Source: Nonomuraea helvata (GTDB lineage Bacteria > Actinomycetota > Actinomycetes > Streptosporangiales > Streptosporangiaceae). Taken from it: 64,000 nucleotides of DNA. This document shows, in pieces, positions 18,464 through 28,300 of this stretch (the stretch's first letter is position 1; every line of letters starts with the position of its first letter). The stretch covers positions 1,984,001-2,048,000 of the forward strand of contig NZ_BAAAXV010000001.1 of NCBI RefSeq assembly GCF_039535785.1, written 5' to 3'. Both the position numbers and the translations under genes were made by a program. The notes beneath the pieces were generated by a model that saw only the letters and a program-made list of their open reading frames with translations, searched no databases and had not been told where the DNA came from.

Positions 18464-18690
18464 CGGGCCTGTCCCGCTTGAACGGGCGAAGTTGACCTGG
18501 CCGGGTCAGGCTACCTGAAGTTGATCTAGGCAGGTCGAACTGGTTCTGGTTCACGCGTCGCCGACACCGCCCCTAACAGGTTGAGAACCGTGGGCGGCCC
18601 CGGCCGGCGCGCTCGGCCCACTCCAACATGACCCCGTACGGGGAGATCCAGCTGCGCACCGACCGCGCCGGTCCGTGACCCGGTTTGATG
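18464..18690. other. gene-poor stretch with a possible transposase tail
   Basis: No intact gene. Around 18610-18679 the plus strand reads RSAHSNMTPYGEIQLRTDRA then GP-stop, weakly like the C-terminal end of Tn3-type transposases. It is too short to be sure. Confidence 0.2.
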
Positions 18691-18693
18691 GGG

Positions 18694-19407
18694 TCAGAGC
18701 AGGGCGGCGAGGTCTGCTGGGCGGGAGAGCATCGGCCAGTGGCCGGTGGGGAGTTCGGTGAACGTCCATTCGGGGGACGCGATCGGGGCGAACAGCGGGT
18801 TGCCGGAGTCGATCAGCTGGCGGATGACCGCGAGAGGCATCGTGGAAGTGATCATGGTCTTGGGGGTCGTGGGGATCTGTTCCGGCCGCAGGATGGACTG
18901 GATCACCGCACCCCAGGGTTCCGGGGTGGCCTTCGCCCGGATCAGCGCCACGTGCTCATCGGTCAGGCCCGCGAACTGTCCATCGCCCTGTTCGAAGTGC
19001 GGCACGTCGAGGGCGTACCCGTCGCCGACCTGGGTGCGCCAGGCCTTCTGGGTGTCCGGATCGTTGAAGTCGATCACGGCCATGCCGGACGGCAGGGGTG
19101 CGGTGTCGACGTAGACGACGCGGCGGAGCCGTTCGGGATGCCGGTCGGCGACCGCGGTCACGGGGACGTTGGCTCCGCTGTGCCCGACGAGGACGACGTC
19201 ATCCAGGCCGTCCATCGCCGCGAGGATGTCGGCGATGTGGGTCTCGATGCCGACCTCGGCCGACAGCTCCCCCGCCCGCTCGGCCAGCCCGGTCAGCGTC
19301 ACGGGCCGCACTTCGTGCCCGGCCTCGCGCAGCTCCTTCGCCACCCCGTCCCACACCCAGGCTCCGAGCCAGAAACCGGGGATCAGCACGTAGTTCGCCA
19401 TGGTCAT
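18694..19407 (-). CDS. alpha/beta hydrolase (esterase family)
   Basis: 237 aa; ATG 19407 has GGAAGGAC just upstream. The start MANYVLIPGFWLGAWVWDGV and the length match the EstC/salicylate-esterase-like group. The nucleophile serine is in VLVGHSGANVP, the C-terminal histidine in LPTGHWPMLSRP, and the oxyanion loop near PGFWLG. It is cytosolic, with no signal peptide. The substrate is unknown. It is divergent from the WYL regulator 76 bp away, which probably controls it. Confidence 0.88.
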   Translation of the reverse strand: MTMANYVLIPGFWLGAWVWDGVAKELREAGHEVRPVTLTGLAERAGELSAEVGIETHIADILAAMDGLDDVVLVGHSGANVPVTAVADRHPERLRRVVYVDTAPLPSGMAVIDFNDPDTQKAWRTQVGDGYALDVPHFEQGDGQFAGLTDEHVALIRAKATPEPWGAVIQSILRPEQIPTTPKTMITSTMPLAVIRQLIDSGNPLFAPIASPEWTFTELPTGHWPMLSRPADLAALL

Positions 19408-19483
19408 CGTCCTTCCGTTCGACCGATGGCGACACACTAAGCTCGATACCGGGCAGAACCCGTCCGGATAAAGAGAGAGACCT

Positions 19484-20461
19484 GTGTCACAGCCGACAAC
19501 CCGTGTGCTGGCGATGCTCGAGCTGCTCCAGGCCCATCACCGGCTCGGCGGTCGCGACCTCGCCGACCGGCTCGGCGTGGACGAGCGGACCGTCCGGCGG
19601 TACGCGGCCCGGCTCGCCGATCTCGGGATCCCGGTCACCGCCGAACGCGGCAGGTACGGCGGCTACCGGCTGATGCCCGGCTACCGGCTCCCGCCCCTGA
19701 TGCTCACCGACGACGAGGCGACGGCCGCCGCCGTCGGCTTGCGCGCCGCGCGTCGCCTGGGCCTGGTGGCCGGGGCCGCCGACGCCGCCTTGGCCAAGAT
19801 CCTCCGGGTCCTGCCGGTGCGGCTGCGGGATGAGGTCGGAGCGCTGGAGGAGACGCTCGACTTCACCCTCACCGAGCGTGCCGGCGCGGCACCGGCGAGC
19901 CGGGCCGTGCTGACGCTGGCCGCCGCGATCCGCGACCGCCGCCGCGTCACCCTCCGCTACCGTTCGTGGAAGGGCGAGGAGACCCAGCGCGAGCTGGACG
20001 GCCATGGCCTGGTCTTCCACTCCGGACGCTGGTACGTCACCGGACACGACCACCGGTCCGGCGAGACCCGTACGTTCCGCGTCGACCGGATCGCTTCGGT
20101 CACCCCAGGCGCGGCGACCTACGACATCCCCGAGGACTCCGACCCGGTCAGGCATGTCATCTCATCGCTGGCCCGTGTGCCTTACACCCACACCGTCAAG
20201 GTCCTTCTGCATGTCCCGCTCGCCGAAGCCGCTCGGCGCATCCCGCCCTCCGTCGCGGAGCTCACCGCCGTACCGGACGGGACCCTGCTGAGCATGCGCG
20301 CCGAATCCCTCGACGGCGCCGCCACCATGCTCGCCGGCCTGGGCTACCCCTTCACCATCACATCCCCGGACGAACTACGCGCCAGCCTCCGCCACCTGGC
20401 CGAAACGCTCCTCGATCAATCCCGAGACCCCGCCCCAGGTCTGGGACGACCGCCTCGATGA
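19484..20461 (+). CDS. helix-turn-helix WYL-domain (YafY/PafC-like) regulator
   Basis: 325 aa from GTG 19484 (AGAGAGAGACC upstream). HTH_11-type N-terminus: MLELLQAHHRLGGRDLADRL ... DERTVRRYAARLADLGIPVT. The WYL domain lies around 145-220 (VTLRYRSWKG, then GRWYVTGHDHRSGETRTFRV). A C-terminal WCX-type extension follows. The last nine residues (APGLGRPPR) and the stop are encoded by DNA homologous to the LacI gene at 16641-17672, so the native C-terminus has been replaced. It is likely an autoregulator and regulator of the divergent hydrolase gene. Confidence 0.88.
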   Translation: MSQPTTRVLAMLELLQAHHRLGGRDLADRLGVDERTVRRYAARLADLGIPVTAERGRYGGYRLMPGYRLPPLMLTDDEATAAAVGLRAARRLGLVAGAADAALAKILRVLPVRLRDEVGALEETLDFTLTERAGAAPASRAVLTLAAAIRDRRRVTLRYRSWKGEETQRELDGHGLVFHSGRWYVTGHDHRSGETRTFRVDRIASVTPGAATYDIPEDSDPVRHVISSLARVPYTHTVKVLLHVPLAEAARRIPPSVAELTAVPDGTLLSMRAESLDGAATMLAGLGYPFTITSPDELRASLRHLAETLLDQSRDPAPGLGRPPR

Positions 20462-20580
20462 CCCGGATGGCCGGGACGTGCGGCGGCAGCGCCTCCGCCA
20501 CCGCCGTCCCCGGCAGGCCGCCCGCGCTCCGGTCGCCGACGTAGCCGACCGTCTGCCGCACCTCGGTGTTCCGCCCTTCG
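20434..20580 (-). pseudogene. internal fragment of a LacI-type gene, duplicate of 17177-17335
   Basis: The minus strand reads TEVRQTVGYVGDRSAGGL, a gap, GTAVAEALPPHVPAI, then VPDLGRG. These residues match the LacI-family protein encoded at 16641-17672 (AEVRQTVDYVSDPSAGGL ... GTAVAEALPPHIPAI ... APDLGRV). The DNA is nearly identical over most of its length, with about 25 bp missing in the middle and scattered substitutions. It overlaps the 3' end of the WYL gene. Confidence 0.8.
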
Positions 20581-20589
20581 TACACAGGG

Positions 20590-21834
20590 TCAGGACAGGA
20601 GGTCGAGGGTGCGCGCGACGGCCTCGCGACCCTCGCGCACCGCCGCCGCCAGATCCTTGCCCGCAGGCCCCTGCCAGGTCAGGCGGGCGACCGTGGTGCC
20701 ACGCCGCACGACCACCTCGACATGCGCGACCGAGTCACGGGCTGTCGGGTGGGGCGGCAGGTCGGGCCGACGCACGGCGAGGCCGGCCAGCTCTCCGCTC
20801 CACGGACCTCGGGTGAAGGGCTCGATCTTGTACGGGACTCTGACGTACTGGACGTCGTCCTGCTTGCCGCAGGGGGTGACGAAGGTCTTCCCGTCATAGC
20901 TCTTCAGTTCGTCCTCTGGTGTGACCAGCAGGCGGCGCGTCCTCTCGGCCGTTCTCTCGTCCGGCAGTACGGCCACCTCTTCGCGCACGGTGACCCGGCC
21001 CGTGAGCGTACGTACGAGTACAGGCACGGCGCCGGGCATGCGCTTACTCTCCAGCAAGCTCCTACAGGTCAGGTCGGGATCTTCCATACCGTCCCAGACC
21101 GTCATGTCTTTCCCGTACGCCGACGGCGGCGGCAGCGCGGCGGCCAGAGCGGCCGTCCTCCCCGTCGACTCAGGGCCCCGCCCTTCCGGATCGCCGCCGA
21201 CGGCGGCCAGCACGGACGCGACGGCGGCGGCGCCCTGCGACACCTCCTCTGGAGCCGGACCTTCGCCGTACTCGGTGGCCCAGTACCACGACACCTCGGC
21301 CAGAAGGGGCCCGCGGGCGGCCACGACGACACCGTCGACGGCCCAGTCACCGTTGTCGGAGCTGTGCGGCCCGGCGGTCGCCAGCAGGGTGCCGCGCCAG
21401 CCGCCACGGGCATAGTCGCCGATGCGGGCGTCGCCGGAGTCGCGCGCGCACACTTCGGCCGCGTGACGGGCGGCCTCCAGCAAGTCGTTCGCCTGCCCGG
21501 GCGAGGTGAGCCAGAACCGCACCAACAGCGGCGACGCCGGCAGCTCCACCACCTTCAAGCCCGCGCTGTAGGCGGGCACGCCTTGTGGCGACGACAGTTC
21601 CTGCTGGCACTGCGACAAAAGGGGCACCTGAAGCGACCAGGCGCGGTGCTGTCCGTCCTCCGTGAGGGCCGCATCCAGGTACCCCCTCAGCCGGTCGGCG
21701 ATCTCCTCGGCCGACATGACCGCCTTGTCGGGCACGGGCAGCGGGGGCGCGTGCGGTACCAAACAGCCGTAGACAACCAGCAGCATGGCCGCTGCCATGA
21801 CGATGCCCATCGCTCGCCGCCTTGTATGACCCAT
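20590..21834 (-). CDS. putative lipoprotein, function unknown
   Basis: 414 aa. Basic start MGHTRRRAMGIVMAAAMLLV, then VYGC, which fits a lipobox and membrane anchoring outside the cell. ATG 21810 is an alternative start with AAGGCGG upstream; the longer form keeps the positive N-region. Several Cys occur later (SQCQQEL, EVCARD, LTCRSL, VTPCGK). Repeated alpha-beta blocks (VRFWLTSPGQANDLLEAARH; VREEVAVLPDERTAERTRRL) resemble sensor-like lipoprotein folds, but no named family is recognised. No operon partner. Confidence 0.7.
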   Translation of the reverse strand: MGHTRRRAMGIVMAAAMLLVVYGCLVPHAPPLPVPDKAVMSAEEIADRLRGYLDAALTEDGQHRAWSLQVPLLSQCQQELSSPQGVPAYSAGLKVVELPASPLLVRFWLTSPGQANDLLEAARHAAEVCARDSGDARIGDYARGGWRGTLLATAGPHSSDNGDWAVDGVVVAARGPLLAEVSWYWATEYGEGPAPEEVSQGAAAVASVLAAVGGDPEGRGPESTGRTAALAAALPPPSAYGKDMTVWDGMEDPDLTCRSLLESKRMPGAVPVLVRTLTGRVTVREEVAVLPDERTAERTRRLLVTPEDELKSYDGKTFVTPCGKQDDVQYVRVPYKIEPFTRGPWSGELAGLAVRRPDLPPHPTARDSVAHVEVVVRRGTTVARLTWQGPAGKDLAAAVREGREAVARTLDLLS

Positions 21835-22064
21835 GAGATCTTGGACGCGGAGGGCGTAGCCGTGGTTCTGATCTCGCCTCAGGTGTCCGTGCCGACGTAT
21901 CTGGTGCAGGTTGCTGGTTGTTGCCGGCCATGGCGTTGTCGTCGGTGGTGGTCACGGCTGAACTTCATCAATCCGGCGCGAGCGGTCGGATCTTGTCGCC
22001 AGTCGCTGACCGGAAGACGATACTGCTGTGACCAGCGGGAGAACCTCGCTGCAGCGGGTATCGG

Positions 22065-22904
22065 CTAGAGGCGTGTCGCGGTTCGGACGAGGTCGGCGAC
22101 GGCTTTGGATCTGCTGTGTGGCGGCCAGGCGATGACGGTCGTGACGGCCGGTGCGTCCGGCACCGGCACGACGGCGTGGTCGTCGCGCAGCTGGTCTCGG
22201 AGCGACTCGGGTACGACGGCGCAGGCCAGTCCGAGCGCGATCAGTTGGAACAGTTGGGTATGGTCGCGGATCTGCGGGCCGGGGCCGTCCGGATGGCCGC
22301 CACCCCGTCCAGGCCAGCGCGGCAGGGGCAGGTCCGTCTGGGCATTGACCTCGGCCAACGACAGATGCGCCCGGTTGGCGAGGGGATGACCCTTGGGCAG
22401 GACCACGACCTGCTGTTCGGTGTGCAGATCCTCGGTGTCGAATCCGGCTGTCGTGTCGTAAGGCCGGTGGAGCAGAGCAACGTCGGCACGCCCGGTGCGC
22501 AGCAGACTTTCCGGCTCGCCCGGCCCGCACAGCATCACCTCGACGGCCACGGCGCCCGGTTCGGCGGCGTAGGCGTGCAGAAGCTTCGACAACAGTTCCC
22601 TGGACGCTCCGGCCTTGGTGGCCAGGACCACACCGGGCCGGTCAGCCGCGGCGCGGCGGGTGCGGCGCTCGGCGGCTTCGACCGCGTCGAGCGCGGTCCG
22701 GGCCTCCCGTAGCAGCACCGACCCGGCCTCGGTCAAGGCGACGGCGCGAGCGGTGCGGTGCAGCAGAACGACTCCGAGCCGCCGTTCCAGCTGCTGGATC
22801 GCCCGCGACAGTGGTGGTTGCGCCATCGCGAGCCGTTGTGCCGCCCGCCCGAAGTGCAACTCCTCGGCTACGGCGACGAAGTAGCGCAACTCCCGCGTCT
22901 CCAC
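22065..22904 (-). CDS. LysR family transcriptional regulator
   Basis: 279 aa from GTG 22904, where the conserved start ETRELRYFVAVAEELHFGRA begins. HTH: AAQRLAMAQPPLSRAIQQLERRLGV. The effector domain follows (VEVMLCGPGEPESLLRTGRA ... DVALLHRPYDT; GLACAVVPESLRDQL). The longer open frame to 23243 is antisense to the SDR gene and not used. It is divergent from the SDR gene with about 100 bp between, the classic arrangement in which a LysR protein activates its neighbour in response to a pathway ligand. Confidence 0.9.
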   Translation of the reverse strand: METRELRYFVAVAEELHFGRAAQRLAMAQPPLSRAIQQLERRLGVVLLHRTARAVALTEAGSVLLREARTALDAVEAAERRTRRAAADRPGVVLATKAGASRELLSKLLHAYAAEPGAVAVEVMLCGPGEPESLLRTGRADVALLHRPYDTTAGFDTEDLHTEQQVVVLPKGHPLANRAHLSLAEVNAQTDLPLPRWPGRGGGHPDGPGPQIRDHTQLFQLIALGLACAVVPESLRDQLRDDHAVVPVPDAPAVTTVIAWPPHSRSKAVADLVRTATRL

Positions 22905-23009
22905 CAGCTCATCGTATCCGGCGCTGACCACGACCAATACTCGTGCGGTATCGCCGCCCACCTGACCGGTCTTGGACGCCCCACCCGAGTCCGCAACATG
23001 ATCGACGGC

Positions 23010-23735
23010 ATGAGTGAACGGACGATCGCGCTGGTGACCGGCGCGAACAAGGGAATCGGATACGAGATCGCCGCAGGCCTGGGCGCCCTTGGCTGGCGAA
23101 TCGGTGTGGGCGCGAGGGATCAACGACGCCGCGACACCGCGGTCGAGAAGCTGCGCGCGGCCGGGGCCGATGCGTTCGGCGTGCCGCTCGACGTCACCGA
23201 CGACGAAAGTGTCGCCGCCGCGGCCGAACTGATCGCCGGCCATGCCGGAGGGCTCGACGTCCTGGTCAACAATGCCGCGATCACCGGCGGCGTGCCACAG
23301 ACACCGACCACGGTCGAGCCCGCGACCGTGCGAGCTGTCGTGGAAACCAACGTGATCGGCGTCATCCGGGTCACCAACGCGATGCTGCCGATGCTGCGCA
23401 ACTCGGCATCACCGCGGATCGTCAACATGTCCAGCAGCGTCGGCTCGCTCGCCCTGCAAACCACCCCCGGCATCGACATGGGCCCGGTTCCCGCCGCCTA
23501 CCTGGCCTCGAAGACCTTCCTCAACGCCCTCACCATCCAATACGTCAAGGAACTGAGCGGCACCAACATCCTGATCAACTCCGGCTGCCCCGGCTTCACC
23601 GCCACCGACCTCAACGGCTTCCAAGGCGTCCGCACACCACAACAGGGCGCGGCCATCGCGATTCACCTCGCAACCCTGCCCGACGACGGACCGACCGGCG
23701 GATTCTTCGACGACGCCGGAACGGTGCCCTGGTAA
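23010..23735 (+). CDS. short-chain dehydrogenase/reductase
   Basis: 241 aa from ATG 23010 (ATG 22998 is also possible). Rossmann motif VTGANKGIGYEIAAGL (TGxxxGxG), VLVNNAAITGG, the catalytic Ser in VNMSSSVGSLAL, and the YxxxK motif in AAYLASKTFLNAL. The C-terminus GGFFDDAGTVPW matches the carbonyl-reductase-like SDR group. It is an NADPH-dependent reductase of a carbonyl compound, exact substrate unknown, probably regulated by the divergent LysR protein. Confidence 0.93.
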   Translation: MSERTIALVTGANKGIGYEIAAGLGALGWRIGVGARDQRRRDTAVEKLRAAGADAFGVPLDVTDDESVAAAAELIAGHAGGLDVLVNNAAITGGVPQTPTTVEPATVRAVVETNVIGVIRVTNAMLPMLRNSASPRIVNMSSSVGSLALQTTPGIDMGPVPAAYLASKTFLNALTIQYVKELSGTNILINSGCPGFTATDLNGFQGVRTPQQGAAIAIHLATLPDDGPTGGFFDDAGTVPW

Positions 23736-23859
23736 TAGCCCCACCGGCACGAACCATTCCCGTTCTCGACGTCAGCCGCGCATCGCGCGCCACAGGAGAA
23801 GCAAGACCGCCGGCGTCGCTGGTGCCCGTCCGCGTCAACAACGTGCCGGCCTCATACAG

Positions 23860-24003
23860 CCAGTGATCCGACGCCCTCCAGATCGGCGTCGGCGAACCAC
23901 GCAACGTCGGGGTTCTTGGGCCCTGATTGCGCGGGACCCGGTCCTGGCTGTCGACGAGGAGGACGCGGGCAGTGGGGCGCATGATCGGCTCAGGCACGAG
24001 CAC
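23860..24003 (-). pseudogene. NUDIX hydrolase N-terminal remnant
   Basis: From GTG 24003 the minus strand reads LVPEPIMRPTARVLLVDSQD, like the first strand of NUDIX hydrolases (RxxARVLLxDxxxRVLL). After RV the frame breaks. Another frame then ends in NPDVAWFADADLEGVGSLAV-stop, perhaps the tail of the same or another gene. The NUDIX box is absent. Nothing else is seen between 23736 and 24121. Confidence 0.4.
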
Positions 24004-24121
24004 GACCCTACGCCGGTAAGGCGCTTACCTGGCACGTAATTGGCACGCCTACCTCCACACCGGAAGACTCGTCTCATCAGCACCGCACACCTACCCGCAC
24101 CACGACATTGGGAGCACTGAG

Positions 24122-24940
24122 ATGTTCTTCGAGACGAGTGACGGCACCCGCCTGGCCTACGAGGACTACGGCCAGGGCCGGCCGATCGTGTTCGTGGCCA
24201 GCGCGATGCTCTGCGCCGACATGTGGGAGTACCAGATCCCGTACTTCGTGGAGCAGGGCTACCGTTGCATCGCCCTCGACCGCCGCGGGCACGGCCGATC
24301 CGACCGTCCCAGCACCGGTTACGACATGGACACCGCGGCCGACGACCTGGCCGTGCTGATCGAGCTTCTCGACCTGCGTGATGTGATCCTGGTGGGGCAC
24401 TCGATGGGCGGCGCCGAGATCGCCCGGTACCTGACCCGGCACGGCGACGAGCGGATCGCGCGGATCGCGCTCATCTCGGCCATGCTGCCGTTCATGCGGC
24501 AGACCGACGACAACCCCGAAGGGATCCCCGGCGCCCTGCTGGACGCGTCGATCGCCGCGCTCGACGCCGACCGGCCCAAGTGGCTGGCCCGGCAGGCCCA
24601 GGCGTTCTTCGCCACCCACCTGGGCAACGACGTCTCCCCGGCGCAGGTCGACTTCATTATGCGCCAGTGCCTGGAAGTCTCGCCGTGGGCGGTGCGCCAG
24701 GCCCAGCGCAACGTGGTGAACTTCGACCACCGGGCCACCCTGCCCGAGATCAAGGTCCCCACACTGGTCGTCCACGGTGCCGCCGACTTCTCCGCGCCCA
24801 TCGACGTCACCGGCCGCCGCACCGCCAAGATGATCCCCGGCGCCGCCTACCACGAGTACCCGACCGCCGGCCACGGCCTGTTCGTCAGCCACCGCGACCA
24901 GCTCAACAGCGACCTGCTCGCCTTCATCGAGGGGCGTTGA
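24122..24940 (+). CDS. alpha/beta hydrolase, non-heme chloroperoxidase-like
   Basis: 272 aa, full family length. ATG 24122. RRGHGRSDRPSTGYDMDTAA precedes the nucleophile serine in VILVGHSMGGAE (about residue 95). The acid lies in VVHGAADFSAPID and the histidine in YPTAGHGLFVSH. The cap region is rich in Phe and Met. The family includes cofactor-free haloperoxidases that act mainly as esterases or perhydrolases. Cytosolic. No operon partner; the sequence after it is a gene remnant. Confidence 0.9.
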   Translation: MFFETSDGTRLAYEDYGQGRPIVFVASAMLCADMWEYQIPYFVEQGYRCIALDRRGHGRSDRPSTGYDMDTAADDLAVLIELLDLRDVILVGHSMGGAEIARYLTRHGDERIARIALISAMLPFMRQTDDNPEGIPGALLDASIAALDADRPKWLARQAQAFFATHLGNDVSPAQVDFIMRQCLEVSPWAVRQAQRNVVNFDHRATLPEIKVPTLVVHGAADFSAPIDVTGRRTAKMIPGAAYHEYPTAGHGLFVSHRDQLNSDLLAFIEGR

Positions 24941-25314
24941 CCCACCGCCGGCGCGGCTCCTCAGCGGCGCAGGCGCTCCAGGACGAAGGCGACGCGGGCG
25001 GCATGGGCTGGCAGGTCGTGGACTACAGCAAGCCGCAGGAGGAGATCGTCGGCAACCTGGTCCGCAGCGAGCGAACCCAGGCCGACTACCTGTCCACCGT
25101 CCTGGAGGTCTTCGACTCGATGAACCTGTACGGGGCGCTGGTCTACCAGTTCGCCACCCCCGACGCCCCGCACCGCCGCGAGCCGCGCCTTGACCTCGAC
25201 ATGGCCAGCTACAGCCTGGTCAAAACGATCAGAGACTCTCCGTCGAGATGGCATTGGGAGCCGAAACAGTCCTTCCATGCGGTCGCCCGCCAATTCGCCC
25301 GTCGGCCGCACTGA
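24941..25314 (+). pseudogene. C-terminal remnant of an actinobacterial hypothetical protein
   Basis: The plus frame ending at 25314 reads GGMGWQVVDYSKPQEEIVGN ... MNLYGALVYQFATPDAPHRR then EPRLDLDMASYSLVKTIRD ... WEPKQSFHAVARQFAR. The pattern of hydrophobic barrel strand, RxDLDMASYxLVK and WEPKxxFHAxA resembles the conserved C-terminus of a TIM-barrel-like actinobacterial family I know only as hypothetical proteins. The N-terminal two thirds are absent, since the frame upstream is a shadow of the hydrolase. ATG 25003 could start a short residual peptide. Confidence 0.5.
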
Positions 25315-25362
25315 GCGTATGGAGCACGTGTCCGGGTGCCTGCGCCGCGAGCCACGGCCCAC

Positions 25363-28300
25363 CTACCCCTGGGCCAGGCGGAGGACGCCCCAGTGGCTGG
25401 TGTCCAGGTAGCTGCGGCCCGTGCTGTCGTTCCAGGTCACCGCGCTCGTTCTGGCCGCGCCCGTCGCGTCGTTGACCTGGATGTCGAAGCCCAGCAGGGT
25501 GCCGGGCGCCAAGGTGATCGTGGGCAGGTCGACGGCCGCCTCTACGACGTAGCCGCCGGGCACCGCCCTGGTCGCCGCCTTCACGTGGTCCTTGACGCCG
25601 CCCGCGTCGAACGTCCCGCCGACCGTGACCCGGCCCGAGAAACTCACCCGGTACTGGCCGTCGTCGTCCTCGTACCCCTTGGTCTTGCCGTTGCCCGGGT
25701 CCACGAAGATCTCGACGGAGTCCTGCTCCCACGGGTTCGGGGACTCCTCGCTCAGCGCGGGGTCGGAGACCTGGGCGAGGACGTACAGCGTCGATCCGCT
25801 CCACAGCGAGCGCACCTTGGCGGTGGCGCCGGAGGTGCCCTGGATCCAGGTCCCGGTGCGGATCTCCGGCGCGGCCGACCAGGCCCGGTCCACGATGCCG
25901 TCGAGCACGGGCGCGCGGTGGGCGGCCGACGTCAGCTTGATCGCGGCCGTCGGCGTCACCTTCCCGTTCCAGACGGCCTCGCCGGAGGAGTCGTGCACGG
26001 TCACGGTCACGTCCGTGCCCATCCCGACCAGCGCCTCGACGCGGTACCCGGTCGTAGTCCGCCGCACCGCCGCCTTCGGGACTCCGTGTTGCCCGCCCGT
26101 CGCGCCGCCGGAGAGACTCCCGCTCTGCCCGTCCGTCGCCCCGCCCGAGAGACCCCCGCGCCGCCCGACCACGTACGGCGTGCCGTCCACGGTGAACGTC
26201 ACCCGGTCGTCCTTGCCGGCGGTCGGATCGGTGACCTCGGCGAGCAGGTAGAGCCCCTTGGCGGACGAACGTGCCTGGAACCCGGCGGACACGTCGCCCA
26301 CGCGCGCGATCGGCGAGTCCGGCAGCAGGTCCCACTCGAGGTCCCGGCCGCCGTCCACCTTGGGCGTCCCGGCCGGCGCCTCCAGCCTCCGTACCGAAGG
26401 CGCCAGCCGGGACGGGTCCACGATGCCCCAGTACGCGGGCTTGGCCTGCAGCTCGTCGTCGAAGGGCAGCGGCGCGTTCAGCCGGGGGATCGGCCAGGAC
26501 CGCAGCCAGCTCACGTCGTCCGACTCGCCCCACACCGTCACCGAGCTGAGCTTCGCGGCCTGCCGGCGGAAGACGTCGAACAGCTCCTTGTACCGGTAGC
26601 CCTGCTGGACGAGTAGTTCAGGCGGGATCGTGTCGTACGAAGAGACGAAATCCGTATAAATGCTGACATCGAGTTCGGTGATCTGCTGGTCCACGCCGAG
26701 CGTGGCGAAACGCTCGATCGTCGCCTCGACGGCGGAGGCGGGCGGGTGCTCGATGTTCAGGTGGAGCTGGTGGCCCACGCCGTCGATCGGCACGCCTTCG
26801 TCCTTGAGCCGCTTGACCAGCGCGTACAGGGCCTCACGCTTGCGGGGGAACTCGGTGTTGTAGTCGTTGATGAAGAGCTTGGCGGCCGGGTCGGCCTCGT
26901 GCGCGACGCGGAAGGCCGTGCGGATGAAGTCGAGGCCGGCGATCTCGTACCACTTGGAGTGGCGCAGGCCGTCGGGCTGGTTCTCGTCCACGACCTCGTT
27001 GACCACGTCCCAGGCCGCGATCTTGCCCTTGTACCTGGTCACCAGCGTGCGCACGTGCGTCTCCAGGCGCTTGAGCAGCAGCTCCTTGTCGGCGTTCTGG
27101 AAGACCCAGTCAGGGGTCTGGCTGTGCCAGGCGAGCGTGTGACCGCGGATCGTCATGCCGTGCCGGGTGGCGAAGTCCACGAGGTAGTCGCCGTCGGCGA
27201 AGGTGAACTCGCCCTCCCTCGGCTCGGTGGCGTCCCATTTGAGCTCGTTGCCGGGCGTGACGCCGTTGAAGTGCCTGGCCAGCAGCTCGCCGTGCACGCC
27301 GAGCGTGTCGGGCCGGGTGAACGCCGAGCCCATGACGAAGGGCACCTTGTCCTTGAGCGCGGGGATGTCGGTCTGGATCGGTTTCGGCTGGACGTACGTC
27401 ATGGAGAAGTCGTCCAGGTAGAAGGGGAACGTACCGCTGTCGGACTCGACGTACAGGCTGAGGAAGTCGACGTCGTACGCGAGCGTGTACGTGCCGGACA
27501 GCCGCACCCACTCCCCGGCCGGCATGTCCTTCGGCGAGACCACCCGCTCGTAGCTCGGAGTGCCGCCGCTCCTGCGCTCGATCGACAGCCCGAGCCGGCC
27601 CGACGCGGTGTCCGGCCCGAGCCGCACCCATACCGACAGGGCGTACTTGTCGCCCTTGGCCATCCGGCCGAGCACGTTCAGCGCGGGGCCGTCCCAGGAG
27701 GCCGACCGGCCGCCGACCGCCAGCGCGCGGCTGCCCGCGTGCGCGGCGGCCGTACTGGACTCGAGGGTGGCGGCGGCCCTGGGGGCCCAGTCCTGCGTGG
27801 TGCCGTCCTCGAAGTCGCTGCTGATCGGCTCGCGCGTGGGATCGCCGAGCGGGGTGATGACGATGTCGTCCAGATAGAACCGGCCGGTGGCGTCGGAGCT
27901 CTCGGCGTAGAGCTGCACGCCGGTGGACTCGGCGGTGAACTGGTAGGTGCCCGTCAGCCGCACCCATCCCCCGTCGGTCACGGTGGCCGCCGCGACCCGC
28001 TCGTACGTGGTGTCGCCGCCGGCCGGGGTCCGCTGCACGGTCAGCGCGATCGCGCTCGACGGCTGGCCGCTCACGAGCCGCGCGTACGCGGTCACGGTGT
28101 AGCCGACGCCCCTGACGAACGGCGCGTCGATCGACGCGCCGTGCCACGTCGCGGTCCTGCCGGTCGTCAGGAGGCTGCTCGTCCCGCCGTGGGCCGCCTC
28201 CGCCGTCACCGTGACGGAGACGCCGTCGCCGCGCGGGCCCCATCCCTGGGTGGTGCCGCCCTCGAAGTCGTAGCTGAAGTCTGCCTTGGAGGACGTGAGG

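Noticed and set aside
18610..18679. Tn3-family transposase C-terminus
   Set aside because: Similarity is about eight residues and from memory only; mentioned in the intergenic note but not called.
21837..21955. short minus-strand frame starting MTTTDDNAMAGNN
   Set aside because: It is out of frame with the lipoprotein gene, runs into it, and shows no recognisable domain.
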